Origin: Amblyomma americanum | Taxonomy: Eukaryota > Arthropoda > Arachnida > Ixodida > Ixodidae | Direction: 5' to 3' | Assembly: GCF_052857255.1 (NCBI RefSeq) | Contig: NC_135500.1 | Span: forward strand, 53,035,272 to 53,099,271 | Length of the DNA: 64,000 nucleotides | Part shown: piece after piece, positions 43,225 through 53,689 of the stretch | Layout of the letters: the number at the start of each line of letters is the position of its first letter | Position numbering within the stretch: the first letter of the stretch is position 1 | The notes under the pieces: generated by a model | The model's input: the letters and a program-made list of their open reading frames with translations, nothing else | Told to the model about the DNA's origin: nothing | The model's database searches: none | Translations under genes and position numbers: made by a program

Positions 43225-44240
43225 ATAACAGCCCGCCTTCACGGCTTGTTTCTTTCAACCCCCAAAGCATAGAGATTAAGACCACTGAGTTAGAAACGCT
43301 CCTTTACTATCTCGACCCGCACTATACGTTCTTGAACACGACATGGTAGCACCCTGATGTTCCTGATGGACAAATTGTGCCACCCGCCTACAATATACTG
43401 CGTTGCGACAGACTGTTCCGTAGAGAGGAAGTCGCAATTGTGCTTAAGGAAAGCATAAGTGCTGCATTGTTGCCGGGTATTCCTAACCATGAAAGCCTTT
43501 TTCGCAAGATAGATTTTTGTGGCAACACTGTCGTATGAGGTGTGGTGTATCCACCTCGTGCTGCTGATCTTGCTTTTCTTGATGAGTTGTGTCATTATGT
43601 TCTGCGTTTTCGGGGTGATCGAGTGAAGCTTATCTTAGATGGTGATTTTAACTTGCCTAATTTTGACTGGTTTTTTATGAATTCTGTCGCTGCCCATTCA
43701 AGGCATTGTGAGCTCTTCTAGACATTGCTTTCTCGTGCAACCTCACTAAGATTGTGAATGTACCAACTAGAACCTGTTCATCAGTCTCCAACATTCTTGA
43801 TTTAATTTTCATTAACACTGCTGTTGGGTGCGTTTCTCTCGAGGTGATGAACGGTATATCGGACCTTAGCCTTGTTTTCTCTGTCTGCTCACTCTCAGTG
43901 CATGTTGACACCAAAGAAAGCCCAATTATTGTGAAAGACTTTACTAGAGCTGATGATGTTGGAAGTATGGTCTCTAGAGAGTCGCTAAGGTGATTTCAGC
44001 ATTGAAGAGAATGAAAATGCTTTGTGGTGCTCAAATATTTAAAAATATTTGTCTCGACTGTTTGACCACGTCTGTTCTGAATGTTAAGAAGAAAAAGAAA
44101 CACAACCTATGGGTCACGCCGGACACAATTTGCATTAAACGGAAGCTGAAGCAGTTGCGAAGCACTGGTCGATGTAATGTAATTATTGTGAGCATGCTAA
44201 GTATCCAGTTAAACGACAAGAATAAGCAAGCTAATGAGTT
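43225..44240 (+). pseudogene. Endonuclease of the 42-kb LINE, decayed
   Basis: After the amber codon the frame gives VSFNPQSIEIKTTELETLLY, then YNILRCDRLFRREEVAIVLK, VVYPPRAADLAFLDELC and LILDGDFNLPNFDWFF, the endonuclease GDFN block. SNILDLIFINTAVGCVSLEV and GISDLSLVFSV (SDH region changed to SDL) follow in another frame. The linker with KRKLKQLRSTGR-like basic residues leads to the MITE-like insertion. Confidence 0.75.
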
Positions 44241-44650
44241 TTAACGCAACAGCGTTAAGGAGCTCGTGTCGCAGAAAAGCCGGTGTCGTCGGCGTCGCCA
44301 GTGAGCGAAAATTCCCGGCCGTGAGCGAAAAACCCCGGCTGTGAGCGAAAAATCCCTCCTCTTCCTCCTCGCAATGTATTTTCTTTCCCTTACGGCGCGG
44401 TCCGGGTGTCCAGCGCGAAATCTGAGACAGGCGTCATTTCCTTTCCTTAAAAGGAATTTTCCTTTCATTTTCCTTCCCTTATGGCCCGGTTCGAGTGTCC
44501 ACCGAGATATGTGAGACAGGCGTCCTTTACTTAAATTATCCGATGGATCACGCGTCGCGCCGATTGGGTGATGGCGTTCTATTTCGTGGACTCCCTGGCA
44601 GTGCTGCAATACGCTGTAGCATTCCACCCTTAAATGCGAAGCATAAACGT
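44241..44650. mobile_element. MITE-like non-coding insertion in the 42-kb LINE
   Basis: About 410 bp separate two halves of the LINE linker; coding homology resumes at NFVNEAPKTFWRYINGIKKR. The left end carries the palindrome TTAACGC-AACA-GCGTTAA (44243-44260). Inside, GTGAGCGAAAA recurs three times (44301, 44323 and 44342), and the block around CCGGGTGTCCAGCG recurs as TTCGAGTGTCCACCG. No ORF is present. The exact ends and target duplication could not be fixed. Confidence 0.5.
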
Positions 44651-44762
44651 CGTCCAAATTTCTTCTTTGCTGTTACTTTAGGCAACTTCGTCAACGAAGC
44701 ACCGAAAACGTTCTGGAGATACATAAATGGTATTAAGAAAAGGAATATTTCCTTAATAGTTA

Positions 44763-44940
44763 GATCCCGGCCGCGGTGGTCGAATTTCGATGGAGGCGAA
44801 ATTCTAGAGACCCGTGTGCTGTGCGATGTCAGTGCAGGGTAAAGAACCCCAGGTGGTCCAAATTCCCGGAGTCCTTCATTACGGCGTCTCTCATAGCCTG
44901 AGTCGCTTTGGGACGTTAAACCCCCTTAAACCAAACCAAA
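44763..44940 (+). mobile_element. tRNA-derived SINE, TTTGG-tailed, 5'-truncated
   Basis: This 178-bp plus-strand copy starts within the B-box region (GATCCCGGCCGCGG), includes the shared body and ends in AAACCAAACCAAA. It is enclosed by perfect 12-bp direct repeats CCTTAATAGTTA at 44751-44762 and 44941-44952. Confidence 0.92.
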
Positions 44941-45191
44941 CCTTAATAGTTAATAGTGTGCCTGTCAGTAATCAAAGGGCTATTGCAGACATTTTTAACG
45001 GGTATTTTCAGCGTATGTTGATAAAGATGCGATTTCTTTTTCTAAACCAGTAATCTATAATTCTTCTGAGACTGACGCCGTTATTCGTCGCGAAGGAATT
45101 TTTAATTTGCTGCTAAACCTTGACTTTAAAAAGTCGAACGGTCATGATAACATTCCTGCGGCTTTCATGCGCCGTTACGCCCAATAGGTAT

Positions 45192-45566
45192 TGTCACGTA
45201 GTGGTGACGGCAGTCGAAGCAGCGATGAAGACGGACGAAAGGGTCTTCTAAAAGAAAACTGTTTATTGGGCTGACTTGCACCCAAAATGGACTGAATCAC
45301 TCGGCAGAGGCGAAGCGACAGGCGTGCTCGGCGGTCGTCGACCAGAATGCCCGCCGCTGTCGGCCGTGCTCAATTTAAAGCTGATAGCGAACTTCCGAGA
45401 TAAAGCATCCAAAGTTACTACAACATTCCAGAACAACGTAGAATCAGCTCTTCCTGGCTGCGATCATTCGAGATAAATCTAGTCGCGTCTTGCGTCGAAA
45501 AGAAAGCGATAAGGTGGTGTGGCGGCAGATTTGAAAAACGAACAAACACTGCAAATATTCGCGGCA
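45192..45566 (-). repeat. 3' LTR of gypsy B
   Basis: It matches the gypsy A LTR (6235-6598) throughout, with TG...CA ends (TGCCGCGAA and GTGACA, minus strand). A purine-rich tract GAGAGGGGAG (minus strand, about 45571-45580) lies just upstream and is the probable second-strand primer. Confidence 0.88.
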
Positions 45567-45609
45567 TTACTCCCCTCTCAAAGAGGCATTGAACCGATTC
45601 ATTAAAACA

Positions 45610-47156
45610 AATAATGCGACTAGTAAGAGAAAAAAAAACGCATCTTTCGAAAAGAGCGCATGGAAATGCAGCGGCCTTTATCGCGCATAATACGGCTTCA
45701 GACGGACTACATGGACAACTTCTGGTCATACGCGGCGTCGCTAAGATGCAGTCATTGCGTCAGGGTTTACTTCATAATCCAGTTCACCTAGCCGACGAAG
45801 AACCTAGTACGGGCCGAAATAGCGACGCAAAAGCTTTTCACTCAATCCACGACGGCGAATGGGCGTCTACACCCAGACTTGGTCTCCTGGCTTGTATTCC
45901 GCGTTGCGTCTTCGTCGGTTGTAGCGTCTGGCGTCGGACCGCTGCTGATCTTTGATCCGTAATCGAGCAAGCCTTCGAGCTTCTTCTGCGTGTTGAAGGT
46001 AGGCGGCAACGTCGACGTTCTCTTCTTCTGTAACGTTGGGCAGCATGGCGCCTAGCGTGGTCTTGGCCACCCTGCCAAGGACGAGTCTAAAAGGCGTCAT
46101 CTGGGTGGTCTCCTGCACTGCGGTGTTGCAGGCCAAGACGGCGTAAGGCAGGATGACATCCCAGGTTTTGTGTTCGGCATCGACATACATGGCGAGCATA
46201 TCGGCGGTGGTTTTGTTCAGGCGCTCGGTCAGTCCGTTGGTCTGCGGATGGTATGCAGTTGTCCTCCGGTGGCTGGTTTGGCTGTAGCGCAGGATGGCTT
46301 GCGTTAGTTCCGCCGTGAATGCTGTTTCTCTGTCCGTGATGAGCACATCGGGGGCGCCGTGTCGAAGAAGAATGCACTTCACGAAAAATTTGGCGACTTC
46401 TGCTGCTGTTCCGTTCGGTAGGGCTTTTGCCTCGGCGTAGCGGGTCAGGTAGTCGGTCGCTATGATGATCCACTTATTTCCAGATGTTGATGTTGGAAAA
46501 GGGCCAAGCAAGTCCATGCCAATCTGCTGAAGGGGATTTGAGGTAGGTTCAATGGGGTTCAGAAATCCTGCTGGTCGTGTGGGAGGAGTCTTTCGTCGCT
46601 GACAATCTCGGCGGGTTTTCACGTAGTCTGCGACATCGGCAGACAGTCGGGGCCAGTAATACTTGTCTTGAATGCGGCGGAGGGTGCGAGTAAATCCGAG
46701 ATGTCCAGCTGTCAGCTCGTCGTGTGAAGCCCGTAGAACTTCTTCGCGGAGACAAGTAGGTACAACAAAGAGGTAGGCTGTTATGTTCGCTGTAAAGTTC
46801 TTCACAAGGACCTCATTCTGCACACAGAAGGAAGACAGTCCTCGCTTGAATAAAGCGGGGGGTGAAGAAACCTTAACTTCCAGGTACTCGATGAGTCCTT
46901 TTAGGTCGGGGTCCGAGCGTTGCTGCTGAGCAAATGAGCTGGGGCTGATGGGTCCCAGGAAGGCGTCCTCATCGTCGTCCGGCGGTGGTGCATCTACAGG
47001 GGCTCGTGAGAGGCAATCGGCGTCAGAGTGCTTGCGTTCGGAATTGTAAACGACGGTGACGTCAAACTCCTGGAGACGCAGACTCCATCGAGCAAGTCGG
47101 CCAGAGGGATCCTTGAAACTGGCAAGCCAGCAGAGCGCGTGGTGGTCGCTGACCAC
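45610..47156 (-). pseudogene. Gypsy B RNase H end and integrase
   Basis: A 429-codon frame without stops (47156-45867) starts in RNase H (VSDHHALCWLASFKDPSGRL). It contains the integrase zinc-finger region (HDELTAGHLGFTRTL, then YVKTRRDCQRRK), where one of the two Cys of the HHCC finger is Arg. The catalytic core keeps D,D,E: IGMDLLGPFPTSTSGNK, LITDRETAFTAEL and NGLTERLNKT. It ends in GDQVWV at an amber codon. Homology to the C-terminal domain continues in frame (RRRGLSEKLLRRYFGPY, second amber, then VLRRLGELDYEV). So the catalytic core is preserved, but the tail is broken twice. Confidence 0.88.
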
Positions 47157-47201
47157 CTTGAACGGCCGTCCGTAGAGGTAGGGACGGAATTTCGACGTAT
47201 C

Positions 47202-48327
47202 TCAGGTGACGGCAAGGCACTCCTTCTCAGTTGTCGAATAGTTAGCGTCGGCCTTGGAACGGGAACGGCTAGCGTATGCGATGACTTTCTCCAGCTTGTC
47301 ACTTTTTTGAACGATGACGGCGCCTAGTCCCACGCTGCTTGCGTCCGTATGAACTTCAGTATCGGCGTTTTCATCAAAATGCACAAGGATCGGTGGGGAC
47401 TGTAAACGACGCTGAAGTTCCTTGAAGGCTTCTGCTTGCGGCGCTTCCCATTTAAACGGCACGTATGCCTTCGCCAGTAGTTAAGTCTGGGGCTCGGCGA
47501 TGCGCGAAAACTTTTTCACAAATCGTCGGAAATATGCGCACAGTCCGAGAATTCTGCGCACTGCTTTCTTATCGGCCGGCGGTGGAAACTGTTCAACAGC
47601 AGCTGTTTTTTGCGAGTCTGGGCGTACTCCTTCCTTGCTAACGATGTGGCCTAGAAACAGCAGCTCTTCGTAGGCAAAGTGGCATTTCTCTGCTTTCAAG
47701 GTAAGGCCAGACGACTGGATTGGGTCTAGTACTGTTCGAAGTCTTTTGAGGTGCTCTTCAAAGTTCGAGGCGAAGACAACGACGTCATCTGAATATACCC
47801 GACAAATTTACCAAGTCAGGCCTGCCATCTCTGTATCCATTACTCGCTGAAACGTCGCTGGTGCGGAACAGAAACTAAATGGCATCACCTTGAACTCAAA
47901 CAGCCTATCCGGTGTTATGAATGCTGTCTTCTCGCGATCTCTTTCGTCGACCTCAATTTGTCAGTAGCCGCTCTTGAGGCCCATCGATGAGAAATATTTG
48001 GCGTTGCAGAGGCGGTCCAGTGTGTCGTCGATGCGGAGGAGGGGGTAGGCGTCCTTCTTTGTTATACTGTTCAAGCGGCGGTAATCCACGCAGAATCGAA
48101 GTGCGCCGTCTTTCTTTCTTACTAGAACAACCGGTGCCGCCCATGGGCTGTTTGAAGGCTGGATGACATTGTCGCGAAGCATTTCTTCGACTTGGTCCCG
48201 GATGGCTTGTCGTTCTCGCGGTTACACACGGTAGGGGCTTTGACGGAGAGGTCGGACGTGTAGATCCGTTATAATGCAATGCTTGGCAATTGGCGTCTGT
48301 CGCACCTTCGGCGATGTCGAAAAACAC
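47202..48327 (-). pseudogene. Gypsy B reverse transcriptase and RNase H
   Basis: Fingers and palm occur in order: WAAPVVLVRKKDGALRFCVD, YRRLNSITKKDAYPLLRIDD, FSSMGLKSGY (consensus has D for G), then PFSFCSAPATFQRVMDT and the catalytic box as YSDD (about 47805). The connection is FLGHIVSKEGVRPDSQK. RNase H starts at 47462 ([48 protein letters not shown]). At least four frame changes are present. Confidence 0.88.
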
Positions 48328-48595
48328 TCACTGTAGCTTTGAAGCAGATTGAGGATCTGGTCTTGTCTGTTCCGGTGCAGGGCTGGGTTGATGTCGATAG
48401 TGGGCGAGTTCTCTTGGTCAGGCGAATCTTCTGCGGAGGGGTCGGAGAGGGCGAAGGAGTCTCGTACGTCAGATATCTAGTCGAAGAAAGCAATCGTCGT
48501 TCCTCTGTGAATGTGCCGGTATTCTTCGCTGAAGTTAGCAGTACTTCGGCCTGGCCATTGCGCAAATGTGCGATGCCTCTTGCGATGCTGATTCC

Positions 48596-49135
48596 TCAGT
48601 CTAGAAGCAACTGCATGTTCCCCTCGATGATGGCTTCAGCGTTAATGGCTTTCGTGGCGCCTACGGTCACGATAACGCTTGATCTGGGTGGGACGCTCAC
48701 TTCTTCTTCCAGGACACTCAGGGCAACCTGATTTTCCCCAGCTTTCATCGAAGCAATAGCTTTGTCCGTAGAAAGCGTGATCTGCTTGGATCGGAGGTCG
48801 ATGATCGCCTGATGCTCATTAAGGAAATCTGTACCAAAGATCACCTCGCAGGAGCATTGCAGTAGCACAACAAAGGTGGCAGGGTAGGTATGTCCTTTGA
48901 CAGTCACTCGCGCTGTGCATAGTCCTGAGGGCGTAATGAGGTGGCTCCCTGCGGTCCGAATTTGTAGGCCGTCCCAAGCCATTGTGACTTTTTTCAGCTG
49001 CGCAGCGAATGTACCATTCATCACCGAGTAATCGGCTCCAGTGTTGACTAGAGCGGTAACTTTATGGCCTTCGATAGTCACTTCTAAGTCTGAGGTCCTA
49101 GCTCTTGCATTGCATGTCGCTCTCGGCGTCGGGTC
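48596..49135 (-). pseudogene. Gypsy B aspartic protease with NTGA active site
   Basis: The frame at 49081-48596 reads VTALVNTGADYSVMNGTFAA, QIRTAGSHLITPSGLCTARV, and CEVIFGTDFLNEHQAIIDLR. Length and flap regions fit a complete retropepsin. The catalytic Asp of DTGA is Asn, a single-base change that would abolish protease activity. Gypsy A keeps Asp at this place, so the change is specific to copy B. Confidence 0.88.
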
Positions 49136-49341
49136 ACCGCTTCGTCACGTATGCGAGTCGTGGGTGGGGCGTGTGGTCGAAGCTCTTCTGGGTGGCGGCG
49201 TCGTTTTGAAGGCAGCCTGCGTCGTAGTCGGGGTTCTCATTGTGTGCGGCGTCGCGGGTGCAGCGTCTTCATGGGGCGTGGTCGGTGGAGGATTTTCGGC
49301 GTTTCGCTCTTGAGCAACCTCACCACCAGAGGTTTCTGCCT

Positions 49342-50280
49342 TTAGTTTCCCCTACGGGAGCTGGGAGACCTTCCTCGTACCGCGGCTGCGTAGCTGCGGC
49401 GTGGCAACGCAAAGCGCGAGGTTGACGGCGATGGTGAGCGCGAAAAGCGGTTCGGCGTGCACTCTTCTCGACGCAGGTACTTATTGATTTCCTGCGTACG
49501 TTGTCCGAAGCGTGGTCGTGGGGCGTTAACGACAAATCCTCGAAAACCGATACGTCGGTACGGGCAGTGACGAAGAATATGGCCGGCCTCACCGCAATGG
49601 AGGCACAACGGCCGGTTGTCAGAAGTCCTCCAGGCATCGCATTTCCTGGGGCTTGAGCGTCAGTCATATATAGGCTGGGTGGGCGGGGGCTGGGAGGAGG
49701 CGTTGTGGAACAATTGGCTCATCTCGTGGAGGACTTGGGGGTTGTTTCTGGTGCTGAACAGTCCTTACTGCAGCGGCGTAGGTCATGGCCTGGGGTTCTG
49801 TGGCCGTCGGGGTGCCAAGTGCCTGTTGTACTTCTTCCCGAACCACATCCATCAGAGTCGCTGCTTGTGGCTGTGGGGAGGATGGCAGTAATCGGCGTAG
49901 CTCCTCTCGGACGATTTTGCGGATAACTTCCCGCAAGCTGTCGCTAGTGGTGGCCGTGTCCGAACGGATTGCACAGGCAGAGGAAGGGCGATTGTACTGC
50001 CGAGCTCGGACGTCGAGGGTCTTCTCAATCGTGTAGGCTTCTTGCATGAATTCCTCGACTGTTTTTGGCGGCTGGCGGACGAGGCTTGCAAAGAGTTGTT
50101 CTTTTACGGCACGTATTAAAAACTGAACTTTCTATTCCTCGGTCATCTTGGGATCGGCGCGGCGAAATAGGCGCTTCATCTACTCGACGTAACCGCGGAC
50201 GGGCTCATTCGGAAGCTGGATCTTCGACTCAAGGAGTCGTTTGGCTCTTTCTTTCCTCACGACATTGGTGAAGAGGAATT
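49342..50280 (-). pseudogene. Gypsy B gag, C-terminal two thirds
   Basis: On the minus strand gag begins inside the capsid (VVRKERAKRLLESKIQLPNE, then EPVRGYVE, amber, MKRLFRRADPKMTEE). It continues with KEQLFASLVRQPPKTVEEFM and a variable region (ELRRLLPSSPQPQAATLMDV). The nucleocapsid has one complete CCHC knuckle (CLHCGEAGHILRHC, 49608 on), followed by a basic Arg/Ser-rich end. The N-terminal 140 or so codons seen in gypsy A are deleted. Confidence 0.85.
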
Positions 50281-50308
50281 CGCCGGCAATATCGCGGCAA
50301 TATCGTAT

Positions 50309-51685
50309 TACCTGTTTCTGATTTTAACGCTTGTTTGTCGCAGTGCTTTGTTCCATCTGAATGGAAAACTGCTCGTATTGTACCCATACTTAAGGCGAAT
50401 TATCGTTCCTTGGTGTCGGATTACCGCCCTATATCCTTAATTTCAACCAGCCGCAGAAGAATCGAGAATGTGATCTGTGGATCTTTGAATCAGTTCTTAG
50501 AAGCCACCGATTTCTTATCTGAAGTGCAACATGGTTTTAGACGTGGTTTATCAACTTTCTCACAGTTGATTACTTCTTGCCATGACTTTTTCTTAGCAGC
50601 TAATCATAAACAGCCAATAAAAGCAATATTGCTGGACTTCGCTAAAACCGTCCTCACAATAAACTCATAGAAAAGGTTTACTTAGCCCGAATCAATTCTA
50701 TCTTTATTGAACTTATTCGAGCATATCTAGATAACACATTTCAATACGGCCACATTGATAACTATTGTTGCGATGCGCTTCCTGTAACTTCTGGTTTCCA
50801 GAAGGGATAAGTGCTGGGGATTATCCTATCTTAATCCATGAAAATGGCGTTATGAATGTGGTAGATCCTGGAGTTAAAAGTGAACTTTTTGCAGACGACT
50901 GCGTTCTGTATACAACAGTAAACTCCACAGCAGAAAAGAATAATCTACGCAACATATCGATCTGGTTCATTGAATGGGGCATGTTTTTAAACCCTCAGAA
51001 GTGCTTGGTACTCAGAATATATAAAAATAAAACAGCTCGGCAACACTCATACACTATAGGTAGGGAGACACTCAGAGAATCTTCAGTTGTAAAATACCTT
51101 GCATCTGAAATCGCTAACACTTTGAACTGGGATACTCATACTGACACTATCTGCGCGAGTACCCTGAAGTCCTTTTTGTGATTGCGACGCAAGCTGTCCA
51201 AAGCTCCAGTACAGGTGAAGTTGGCGGCGTATAAAGCTTTGTTGCGGCCTCGCCTCGAGTACGCTTCTTATTTATGGGATCCTTACAAATAAAAAGAATA
51301 CAGCTAAACTAGAAATAGTTCAAAGGATCGCCGCCCGATTTATTTGCAATTGATGCAGTATAACCGAAAGCGTAAAAAATGCCCAGCTTTCTTGGCTGAG
51401 AATCACTCCATGCGAGACGCACACAGGCTAGACTCAAATTGTTGGATTTAATATCTAATAATTTAATCAAAGTCAATAGTCATCAGTGCATTGCCATGTT
51501 TCTTGCGCAAGTACACGCCATAAAAATGGAAAAATTATTCAAGAGTATCGAGATCAGAGTAATACAATTAAATACTCATTTTTGTAAACACAGTTGCCAA
51601 CTGGAACAAACTGCCGAAGTGCGTAGTAGATAGCCCGAATGTGGAAACCTTTCTTGCTAACTTGAAAGCCTTCAGTGTGTGAACT
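50309..51685 (+). pseudogene. Reverse transcriptase of the 42-kb LINE, after gypsy B
   Basis: Resuming after the gypsy B insertion: CFVPSEWKTARIVPILK, SDYRPISLISTSRRRIENVI, LSEVQHGFRRGLSTFSQLIT, AILLDFAKTV, a gap, then SELFADDCVLYTTVN with FADD at about 50893. VKYLASEIANTLNWDTHTDT, LAAYKALLRPRLEYASYLWD and a C-terminal NWNKLPKCVVDSPNVETFLA near 51600-51680 follow. The same motifs occur in LINE B. Stops and frame changes are frequent. Confidence 0.85.
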
Positions 51686-51814
51686 TTGCAGTGTGTTCGT
51701 TTGATATGTATGTGTATACTGTAATGTGCACACGACCATATTATATGTCTCTGTGTGCAAGCGTTCTTTAGTATTTTTATTTTATTCTATAGTGATATTT
51801 TGTGCTCACCCCTG

Positions 51815-52040
51815 CTTGGCAGCAGCGGGGGCGGCATAGACGCATCGTGTGACGCTCATTGTTGCAGCGCTCACTTCCAAGGTTCGTTCGGAAGATAACG
51901 GCCAAGATACCTGCGCAAGTGCAACACGCCAACCAGGAGAAGCTGCTATAAAGGCGGCTGGAAGACGGCGCCCCGACCTCTTGGCAGCAGCGCGGGCGGC
52001 ATAGACGCATCGTGTGACGCTTTTCTCTGCATTGTTGCAG
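51815..52040 (+). repeat. Promoter-like direct repeats of LINE G
   Basis: A 53-61 bp unit (CTTGGCAGCAGCG..., CGGCATAGACGCATCGTG, ...ATTGTTGCAG) occurs at 51815-51867 and 51980-52040, a period of 165 bp. Between them is TGCTATAAAGGCGGCTGG, with a TATA-like element (51941-51948). The arrangement resembles the tandem 5' monomers of some LINEs. Confidence 0.78.
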
Positions 52041-52151
52041 GTTGGAAATCACTTTTTATATTACTGAATTTCTCTCTGTATTGCCGCCCTGTCTGCTGCC
52101 AGAATCCTGTGTTTTGTGTTGTGCATTGAGCCACTAAGGTAGCAGCTCGAG

Positions 52152-52846
52152 ATGGCTGAGCTGGCCCAATTTCGTGACGAGTTAAGAAAGGAGATGCGAG
52201 AATTCAAACCTAAGATGGAACGAGATTTAAGGACTGAAATACGGGAACTGAAGACAAGCCTCTCGTTTCTAAGTGATCAAAACGACACTCTGCTGTCAGA
52301 GATCAAGGCACTCAAAGAGCAAAATGCAAAACTGGAAATTGAATGCCAAGAACTGAAAAAAGTTACAAACTTGCATGAGCAGAGGATCACGGCGTCCGAG
52401 CAGTATTCTAGGGTCTGTAACCTTGAACTAAAAGGCATACCTCAACAACAGGACGAGCATCTTCCTAAGATTCTTCACGACATTGGGGAACTTCTGCACG
52501 TGCCCATTGCTGATGATGACATTGAAATTTGTCACCGCACTCAGATGCTGTGCCGAATATTGTTGTCAAATTCCGGCACCGCTCCAAGCGTGATGCAGTG
52601 CTACAGAAGGCGAAAAAGATGCGCATTTCGACAGACGATCTTGGCCACTCCCCCGGCGCCCCTGTTTTTATCAATGAACATTTATGCCCGGCAGTTAAGC
52701 AGTTACTTGGAATGGCCATATCAAAAAAGAAAGAGCATAAGTGGAGCTTTGTTTGGATCAAAAACGGAAAGGTACTTGCAAAGAAAGATGAGTCATCTGA
52801 TGTCGTTCATATCCGACAAACACAGGACCTTGATAAGATTGTTTAA
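52152..52846 (+). pseudogene. LINE G ORF1 (coiled coil and RRM-like), one frameshift
   Basis: The start Met at 52152 (MAELAQFRDELRKEMREFKP) opens a long coiled coil (LSFLSDQNDTLLSEIKALKE, then LEIECQELKKVTNLHEQRIT). The RNA-binding region starts with YSRVCNLELKGIPQQQDEHL and DDDIEICHR. A one-base shift around 52530-52545 moves it to the frame read as NIVVKFRHRSKRDAVLQKAK, GAPVFINEHLCPAVKQLLGM and FVWIKNGKVLAKKDES. The stop TAA (52844-52846) is directly followed, in the same frame, by the ORF2 ATG. Confidence 0.85.
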
Positions 52847-53686
52847 ATGGAAATGGCGGTGCCCCCATCTGATGTAAATGCCGTTGTTCGTTCCCACAAA
52901 GATATCAGGCTGACATGCTTTCACCTTAATATCCGTTCCGCAAGACATAAAAAAGAATTGGCCACCTTTTTAAATGAATTTTCCTTTGACTTCGACGTGA
53001 TCATGTTAACAGAAATATGGTATACATCAAAGGAAGAAGTACACAAACACCCATGTTATCAAAGCTTTTTCCTGAACCGCTCACACAAAATTGGTGGTGG
53101 TGTAGCAATTCTGGCGAAATATGGACTGGGTTTCGAACTGATCTCAGAGCTCAGCATTATCAATGCAGATGTTGAGTGTCTAACTTTGAAATTTCGTAAT
53201 TACATGTGCTGCGTAATTTACCGGCCTCCTGATTCTAACTTAAATAATTTCTTCGTTTTCCTTGACAATATCCTGGAATCCGCGAACAAAAACAGGTTCA
53301 AAGTTATTCTTGCAGGAGATTTTAACATCGATATTCTTAAACCCTCGCCTTCTCGAACAGAGTTATTTTCGATCCAAGAATCAAATGCACTCACCGTTTT
53401 TACAGAAACTCCGACCCGTGTCACCGTCCGCACAGAAACTTTAATCGATTTATTTACCTCGAATATTGACGCAAGCCATGTGCATTCGGGTGTGCTTTGT
53501 AGTGATATAAGTGACCATTTTCCTATTTACATGCTCATAGAAGACACTCATAAAGTAGCGCACGACAAACCTTCCTTTACTATACAGATTACACCCCTTA
53601 CACTTGACGCATTTCTAACGAGCATCGCAAACATCAGCTGGGATGATATGTACCACTCTGAGGACGTGGATGCAGCCTACGAGTAG
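52847..53686 (+). pseudogene. LINE G ORF2: endonuclease domain
   Basis: It begins MEMAVPPSDVNAVVRSHKDI right after the ORF1 stop. The endonuclease is complete over about 230 codons: LTCFHLNIRSARHKKELATF, FDVIMLTEIWYTSKEEV, GGGVAILAKYGLG, VIYRPPDSNLNNFF, ILAGDFNIDILKPSPS and ISDHFPIYMLI, so the GDFN and SDH catalytic blocks are intact. A TAG at 53684-53686 ends the frame, and downstream RT is in other frames. The endonuclease would nick the chromosomal target. Confidence 0.9.
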
Positions 53687-53689
53687 TTC

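Larger units (their letters stand above)
45192..50304 (-). mobile_element. Ty3/gypsy copy B, 5'-truncated, inserted in the 42-kb LINE
   Basis: On the minus strand: a gag that lacks its N-terminal part, protease, RT, RNase H, integrase and the 3' LTR (45192-45566). The 4-bp repeat GTAT at 45188-45191 and 50305-50308 flanks it. Joining the flanks gives CAATAGGTATTACCTG, which keeps the host LINE's reading frame. The 5' LTR and gag N-terminus were lost by an internal deletion near 50275; a tandem CGGCAATATCG (50284-50294, 50295-50305) lies at that end. Confidence 0.92.
41916..51810 (+). mobile_element. The 42-kb LINE: CR1/L2-like LINE carrying three insertions
   Basis: On the plus strand are 5' promoter-like repeats, ORF1, endonuclease, RT and a 3' UTR. 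It is interrupted by a MITE-like insert (about 44241-44650), a SINE (44763-44940) and gypsy B (45192-50304). When these are removed, the protein runs in the same order as LINE B: HDNIPAAFMRRYAQ before gypsy B matches PDNIPNAFLRRYAE of LINE B, and CFVPSEWKTARIVPILK after it matches GEIPSDWRTARVVPIHK. It is more decayed than LINE B. Confidence 0.88.
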
